Part shown: positions 22,606 through 23,392 of the stretch, in pieces
How the letters are laid out: every line of letters begins with the position of its first letter
Position numbering within the stretch: the stretch's first letter is position 1
Virus record (IMG/VR): IMGVR_UViG_3300036851_000410
Location: 1-23,392 of that record
Direction: 5' to 3' (one strand)
DNA length: 23,392 bases
DNA from: a virus
Position numbers and translations under genes: made by a program
The notes under the pieces: generated by a model
What the model saw: the letters and a program-made list of their open reading frames with translations, nothing else
Databases searched by the model: none
What the model was told of the DNA's origin: nothing

Positions 22606-23270
22606 CTCTGGCTGCTGCGGACAATGTGGCGCTTCGGCTGCGCAGGAACTAGGGACGGATCAAGATTGCCAGCGGAGAAATCGTCAAAGACGGTCGAGAG
22701 GTGGGTCGTGAGCATCCCGCAGTAGCCGCTTCTCCAGGTCTCGTCCGAGAGAGCGTTCCGCAGCACCCAAGCGCCTCCGGTGTACGCCCACATCTCGACC
22801 TGATTGTGGACGCGGCGCATGCCCAGCTTGTCGCCGTTGATCCACTCAGCCTTGGTTATCACGCTTTGGGCGATGATGCCCTCGCCCACGTAGCAGATGA
22901 TCTGCCACTCGTCGTTATCGACTCCGTCGCGGCGGATCATCCGACCCTCGTAGCAATCCACTAGGCCCGACCCCGGCACGTGGTTGGTGCCGCAGATGAC
23001 GAGGTTCGCCCGATACACGGACGCGTTGGGCAGACCGGAGACGGTGACGTACATGCCACAGTGGGGGCCGAAGGTCGCTCCGTTCCAGTACGACGCGCTT
23101 CCGATCCCGTTGACCCCGGAACCCGACACAGCGCCGTTCGAGACGAGATCGAGGCCGTTGCCACTCCCTCCCTGCGACAGCATCTCATCCGTCCAGCCCG
23201 TCATCGGGGCCGTCTCGTTCGCGCGGTTGAAGTTGTCGCGGAGCGTGACGCCCAAGAAGGGGTCGGGCAT
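22599..23270 (-). CDS. Concanavalin-like jelly-roll protein, 223 aa
   Basis: Starts at ATG 23270, directly after the upstream stop (TAGATG), with GGAGG six to eight bases upstream. The pattern RDNFNRANETAPMTGWTDEM, a VSNGAV turn, MYVTVSGLPNASVY, YEGRMIRRD, WQIICYVG and VEMWAYTGGAWVLR, ending with VFDDFSAGN, is the classic jelly-roll form of LamG-like phage proteins: DnFnRa near the start and DDF near the end. Proteins of this type are minor tail or fibre components that may bind glycans. Catalysis is not expected. Confidence 0.8.
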   Translation of the reverse strand: MPDPFLGVTLRDNFNRANETAPMTGWTDEMLSQGGSGNGLDLVSNGAVSGSGVNGIGSASYWNGATFGPHCGMYVTVSGLPNASVYRANLVICGTNHVPGSGLVDCYEGRMIRRDGVDNDEWQIICYVGEGIIAQSVITKAEWINGDKLGMRRVHNQVEMWAYTGGAWVLRNALSDETWRSGYCGMLTTHLSTVFDDFSAGNLDPSLVPAQPKRHIVRSSQRW

Positions 23271-23392
23271 CTAGCCCTCCGGTTCGTCCTCGCCGATTCC
23301 CTCGATCTCTGCGTCCGGGTGCTTCTTCTTGTGGAAGTTCCGAAGCTTGGACAACGTCGGGAAACCGTCCTCGCGCCGACAGGCTTCAACGA
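23271..23392 (-). CDS. C-terminus of an unknown protein with a zinc-finger-like end
   Basis: The reading frame enters from the right edge and ends at TAG 23273-23271, next to the following ATG. About 39 residues are visible. They read EACRREDGFPTLSKL then RNFHKKKHPD and an acidic tail (IEGIGEDEPEG). The spacing C-x5-F-x5-L-x3-H-x3-H resembles the second half of a C2H2 zinc finger, and the other Cys would lie outside the window. The call is tentative because only the end is seen. Confidence 0.55.
   Translation of the reverse strand, partial: VEACRREDGFPTLSKLRNFHKKKHPDAEIEGIGEDEPEG

Overview
This window looks like the late (structural) region of a contractile-tailed bacteriophage or prophage. 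All credible genes lie on the minus strand, so biological order runs from high to low coordinates. The DNA is GC-rich. Most genes have strong AGGAGG-type ribosome binding sites, GTG starts are common, and neighbours are packed with ATGA, GTGA, TGATG and TAATG overlaps. A tail sheath, an XkdM-like tube and a long tape measure indicate a myovirus-type tail. GC content, codon choice and a matrixin-like secreted protease suggest an actinobacterial host (possibly Thermoleophilia-like), but this is inference only. I saw no integrase, tRNA, CRISPR array or plus-strand gene. No gap of more than 300 bases lacks a gene; the longest, 14801-14948, holds a terminator-like hairpin followed by a promoter candidate.

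Layout in direction of transcription. (1) 23392-15944, surface and fibre module: the C-terminus of an unknown protein, a concanavalin-like jelly-roll protein, a signal-peptide-bearing zinc metzincin, a 655-aa fibre-like protein, a 237-aa beta-rich virion protein, a 1000-aa protein with 55 tandem 14-residue repeats, and a 128-aa BppU-like Ig-fold protein. (2) 15878-14949: four small tightly coupled genes of unknown function, ending at a strong hairpin. (3) 14800-10118, head module: protease-scaffold fusion, decoration protein, gpT-like major capsid protein, a coiled-coil protein with a basic tail, head-tail connector and head-closure protein. (4) 10121-4922: an HNH endonuclease, HK97 gp10-like protein, tail-terminator-like protein, a small acidic protein, tail sheath, a second HNH endonuclease, tail tube, and a small protein. 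(5) 4885-1: tail assembly chaperone with a -1 programmed frameshift (GGGAAAC), tape measure protein carrying an M15 peptidase domain, and the start of an XkdP-like baseplate protein.

The points most worth a second look are these. The 55-copy repeat protein has Gly at position 2 and an aromatic at position 9 in 54 of 55 units. A single stray copy of that repeat motif lies in the tail-terminator-like gene. The chaperone frameshift site has a downstream stem-loop. The tape measure start is odd: a perfect Shine-Dalgarno and a TTG codon sit in a different frame from the main ORF. A secreted metalloprotease gene lies inside the virion operon. Two related HNH genes are inserted between structural genes.
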